Positions 14,010-15,696 of a stretch of 15,696 nucleotides of DNA are shown in pieces. The first letter of the stretch is position 1. Each line of letters starts with the position of its first letter. The notes below the pieces were generated by a model, which saw only the letters and a program-made list of their open reading frames with translations, was not told the origin of the DNA and did no database searches. The stretch lies in assembly GCA_009779295.1 (NCBI GenBank), contig WREN01000020.1, positions 1 through 15,696 on the forward strand. The letters are read 5' to 3'. This stretch comes from Oscillospiraceae bacterium. Lineage in GTDB: Bacteria > Bacillota > Clostridia > Oscillospirales > CAG-272. Position numbers and translations under genes: made by a program.

Positions 14010-15520
14010 ATGAATATGTGATCGCAAAATATATACGCCTTTCACGTGACGAAGCCGTTTCTGACAGCCTGAGCATACTTAACCAGCGCGCCTTGCTGGA
14101 CAGGTATATCGAACAATCGGAAATATTATATACAAATGTATTGGAGTTTGTGGACAACGGATATACCGGCACAAACTACGAAAGGCCGGGTGTTCAGGAA
14201 ATGCTTGACCTTGTGCGGAGCCGGAAGGTTAATTGTATCATATGCAAGGATTTCTCGCGCTTCGGGCGCAACATCCTCGAAACAGGGTATTTCATTGAAC
14301 AGGTATTCCCGTTATTCGGCGTCAGGTTCATAGCCGTGACGGACAGTTACGATTCCAGCGAGTATAAAGGGGGTACCGGCGGCATTGATGTGGCGTTCAA
14401 ATTCCTTATCCACGAATATTACTGTAAAGACCTTTCCAAAAAAGTAAAAAGCGCCAAACATATCAAGATGATTAACGGCGAGAGTATCACCGCCAACGCT
14501 ATCTACGGCTACCGCAAAAACGAAACCGGCAATTGGGAAATAGACAAAGATTCCGCCGATGTCGTCAGGCTGATTTTCAAAATGGCTCTGGAAGGTTGTA
14601 AAACGTCTAAAATCTGTGACGCCCTATGCGATGCGAAACACCTTGTTCCGTCCGGGTATAAATCTGAAAGCCGCGGAAAAAGCGTAGAATCGGATTGTTT
14701 GTGGTCATCAATGATGATATTACGGATCATCCGAAACGAACAGTACATCGGCACATATATAGCAGGCAGGCATGTCCGCGAAGTCGTGGGCTTGAATAGG
14801 CCAACGGCGGTTGACGAATCCGAATGGATCAAGATACCGAACCATCATCCGGCGATAATCAGTAAAGAGGATTTTGATAAAGTACATGTTAAATATATGC
14901 GAAAGAAGCACACAAAACCCCGGCAAACTCGTGACTACCTATTGCTTGGCAAAATATTCTGCGGCTGCTGTCACAGAGCGCTGACATACAGTACATCGAA
15001 AAAACCCGTATTCCGCTGTTTACACACATACGCCGACCCTAACGCGGAGTGCCACAAAATGAAAACCAGCGTCCGTGAGCTTGATAGTATGGTAATGAGT
15101 ATTATACGGAAACAAGCGGAAGTTATACTGAACTCAGAAGGTATGGCCGATTGTCGGAATTTGAGTGCGGTTGAACAAGGTATCGCTGAATGCGAAAATC
15201 AAATCCGTCAGCATATGGAGCGTCATCAAAATTACTACGAGCATTTTATACTCCATGAAATCGAAAAGAGTACATATCAATCGTTGAAAGATGAATGCAC
15301 GGGGCAAATCGGCAAATTGAACACTCAACTTGCCCTGCTAAAACAAGCCGAATGTGAAAAACAAAATAACCAAAAAAAGGCTATGATTGCGAAAGAGGCT
15401 TTAAGTATAACCGAGGCGGAAATGTTCAAAGAAGTGGTAGATTCCCTTGTTGAAAAAATTATTGTCTTTCCGGGTAACCAAATAGAGATCAAGTGGAAGG
15501 TTTCAGACTTCGCAACGTAA
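14006..15520 (+). CDS. Large serine recombinase 3 of 3
   Basis: A 504-residue protein. The catalytic serine is residue 13 (YIRLS, 9-13); VNCIICKDFSRFGRN and FGVRFIAVTDSYDS follow, then the Recombinase domain from IYGYRKNETG (about 166), zinc-ribbon cysteines at 319, 322, 338 and 349, and a coiled-coil with a beta-rich end. It is intact. It overlaps recombinase 2 by 4 nt (ATGA) with GGAGG at 13994-13998, so the pair is translationally coupled. It is the last gene before a strong terminator and what may be the end of the element, the usual place for an integrase beside its attachment site. Which of the three carries out integration cannot be told from sequence. Confidence 0.92.
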   Translation: MNEYVIAKYIRLSRDEAVSDSLSILNQRALLDRYIEQSEILYTNVLEFVDNGYTGTNYERPGVQEMLDLVRSRKVNCIICKDFSRFGRNILETGYFIEQVFPLFGVRFIAVTDSYDSSEYKGGTGGIDVAFKFLIHEYYCKDLSKKVKSAKHIKMINGESITANAIYGYRKNETGNWEIDKDSADVVRLIFKMALEGCKTSKICDALCDAKHLVPSGYKSESRGKSVESDCLWSSMMILRIIRNEQYIGTYIAGRHVREVVGLNRPTAVDESEWIKIPNHHPAIISKEDFDKVHVKYMRKKHTKPRQTRDYLLLGKIFCGCCHRALTYSTSKKPVFRCLHTYADPNAECHKMKTSVRELDSMVMSIIRKQAEVILNSEGMADCRNLSAVEQGIAECENQIRQHMERHQNYYEHFILHEIEKSTYQSLKDECTGQIGKLNTQLALLKQAECEKQNNQKKAMIAKEALSITEAEMFKEVVDSLVEKIIVFPGNQIEIKWKVSDFAT

Positions 15521-15529
15521 CGTCAAAAG

Positions 15530-15572
15530 ACAAGCACAGCGATTTGTTCATACGGGCGCTGTGCTTGTTTTA
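15530..15572 (+). terminator. Rho-independent terminator of the recombinase operon
   Basis: A perfect 12-bp stem (15530-15541 with 15557-15568) encloses a 15-nt loop, and the stem runs into TTTTAT. It begins 9 nt after the stop codon of recombinase 3. Confidence 0.9.
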
Positions 15573-15643
15573 TACACAATTTTCTGTTATACTTTATCAT
15601 GATAGTCTATTGATACGTTCATAGATTGTTTACAATAAAAATT

Positions 15644-15682
15644 TTAGTTCAGACTTGACATATTCGCTATTGAATAAGACAT
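15644..15682 (-). pseudogene. Possible 5' stump of a host gene cut by the element
   Basis: On the minus strand GGAGG (15694-15690) is followed 7 nt later by ATG (15682-15680) and MSYSIANMSSLN, then a stop at 15644-15646. The translation signals are as good as those of the real genes here, but only 12 codons follow before AT-rich sequence next to the recombinase operon. That fits a gene interrupted at an attachment site, or a chance short frame. The gene is not recognised. Confidence 0.35.
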
Positions 15683-15696
15683 GCTATAACCTCCAT

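Noticed and set aside
10782..15520. Tyrosine recombinase trio (RIT-type element)
   Set aside because: All three proteins are serine recombinases by the YIR-S and KD-SR-GR motifs; no tyrosine recombinase motif is present.
15654..15690. TTGACA plus TATAAC as a rightward promoter at the window end
   Set aside because: The spacing is about 24 nt, too long for a normal promoter; the minus-strand reading as a start site explains the same bases better.
1..15696. CRISPR array, tRNA, rRNA or inverted-repeat insertion sequence
   Set aside because: No regularly spaced repeats, no cloverleaf or rRNA-like sequence, and no transposase with terminal repeats were seen on reading both strands.

Overview
The window looks like a low-to-mid GC Bacillota genome of the Clostridia type, probably an uncultured gut or rumen relative of the Oscillospiraceae. 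The grounds are a secreted cohesin/dockerin protein with BspA-type leucine-rich repeats, strong AGGAGG ribosome binding sites, and a gene set (XRE repressor, ImmA/IrrE peptidases, sigma-factor-like HTH protein, DinG-like helicase, tandem large serine recombinases) typical of integrative elements in that group. This placement rests on protein families, not on any rRNA.

Layout. (1) 2-2686, +: the 3' part of a large surface or secreted protein with a Gly-rich segment, leucine-rich repeats, an InlB-type B-repeat, a cohesin, a dockerin, a second cohesin-like domain and a C-terminal beta domain. (2) 2691-3596, -: two tandem small XRE paralogues behind a perfect-consensus promoter that carries a direct repeat, closed by a terminator that faces the first gene. 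(3) 3899-6371, +: an immunity-type regulatory cassette of one XRE regulator, two paralogous ImmA/IrrE metallopeptidases and a small zinc-ribbon protein. The same 20-bp operator (AGTTTAC, 6-nt spacer, GTAAAC) lies at the XRE promoter and again in front of the second peptidase. (4) 6372-7422: a long leader with mutually exclusive hairpins, then a sigma-70 region-4-like regulator. (5) 7423-10362: a promoter with a palindrome between its -35 and -10, a GC-rich structured leader of about 500 nt with no convincing gene, then a DinG/XPD-type Fe-S helicase. (6) 10377-15572: a small conserved protein, then three intact large serine recombinases, tightly packed and closed by a strong terminator. (7) 15644-15682, -: a good ribosome binding site and start codon followed by only 12 codons, possibly the stump of a host gene cut by the element.

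Reading as a system (inference): regions 3 to 6 look like one end of an integrative element. The XRE repressor would hold the element quiet and a peptidase would inactivate the repressor on a signal. The sigma-like protein and its attenuated leader would pass on activation, and the helicase and recombinase trio would carry out DNA processing and excision or integration. The most unusual points are the attenuator-like leader at 6697-6819, the shared operator that ties two ImmA paralogues to one XRE protein, the GC-rich leader at 7522-7830, and the dockerin placed between two cohesins. No conjugation gene, tRNA, rRNA or CRISPR array is visible, so the left end of the element is not defined here.
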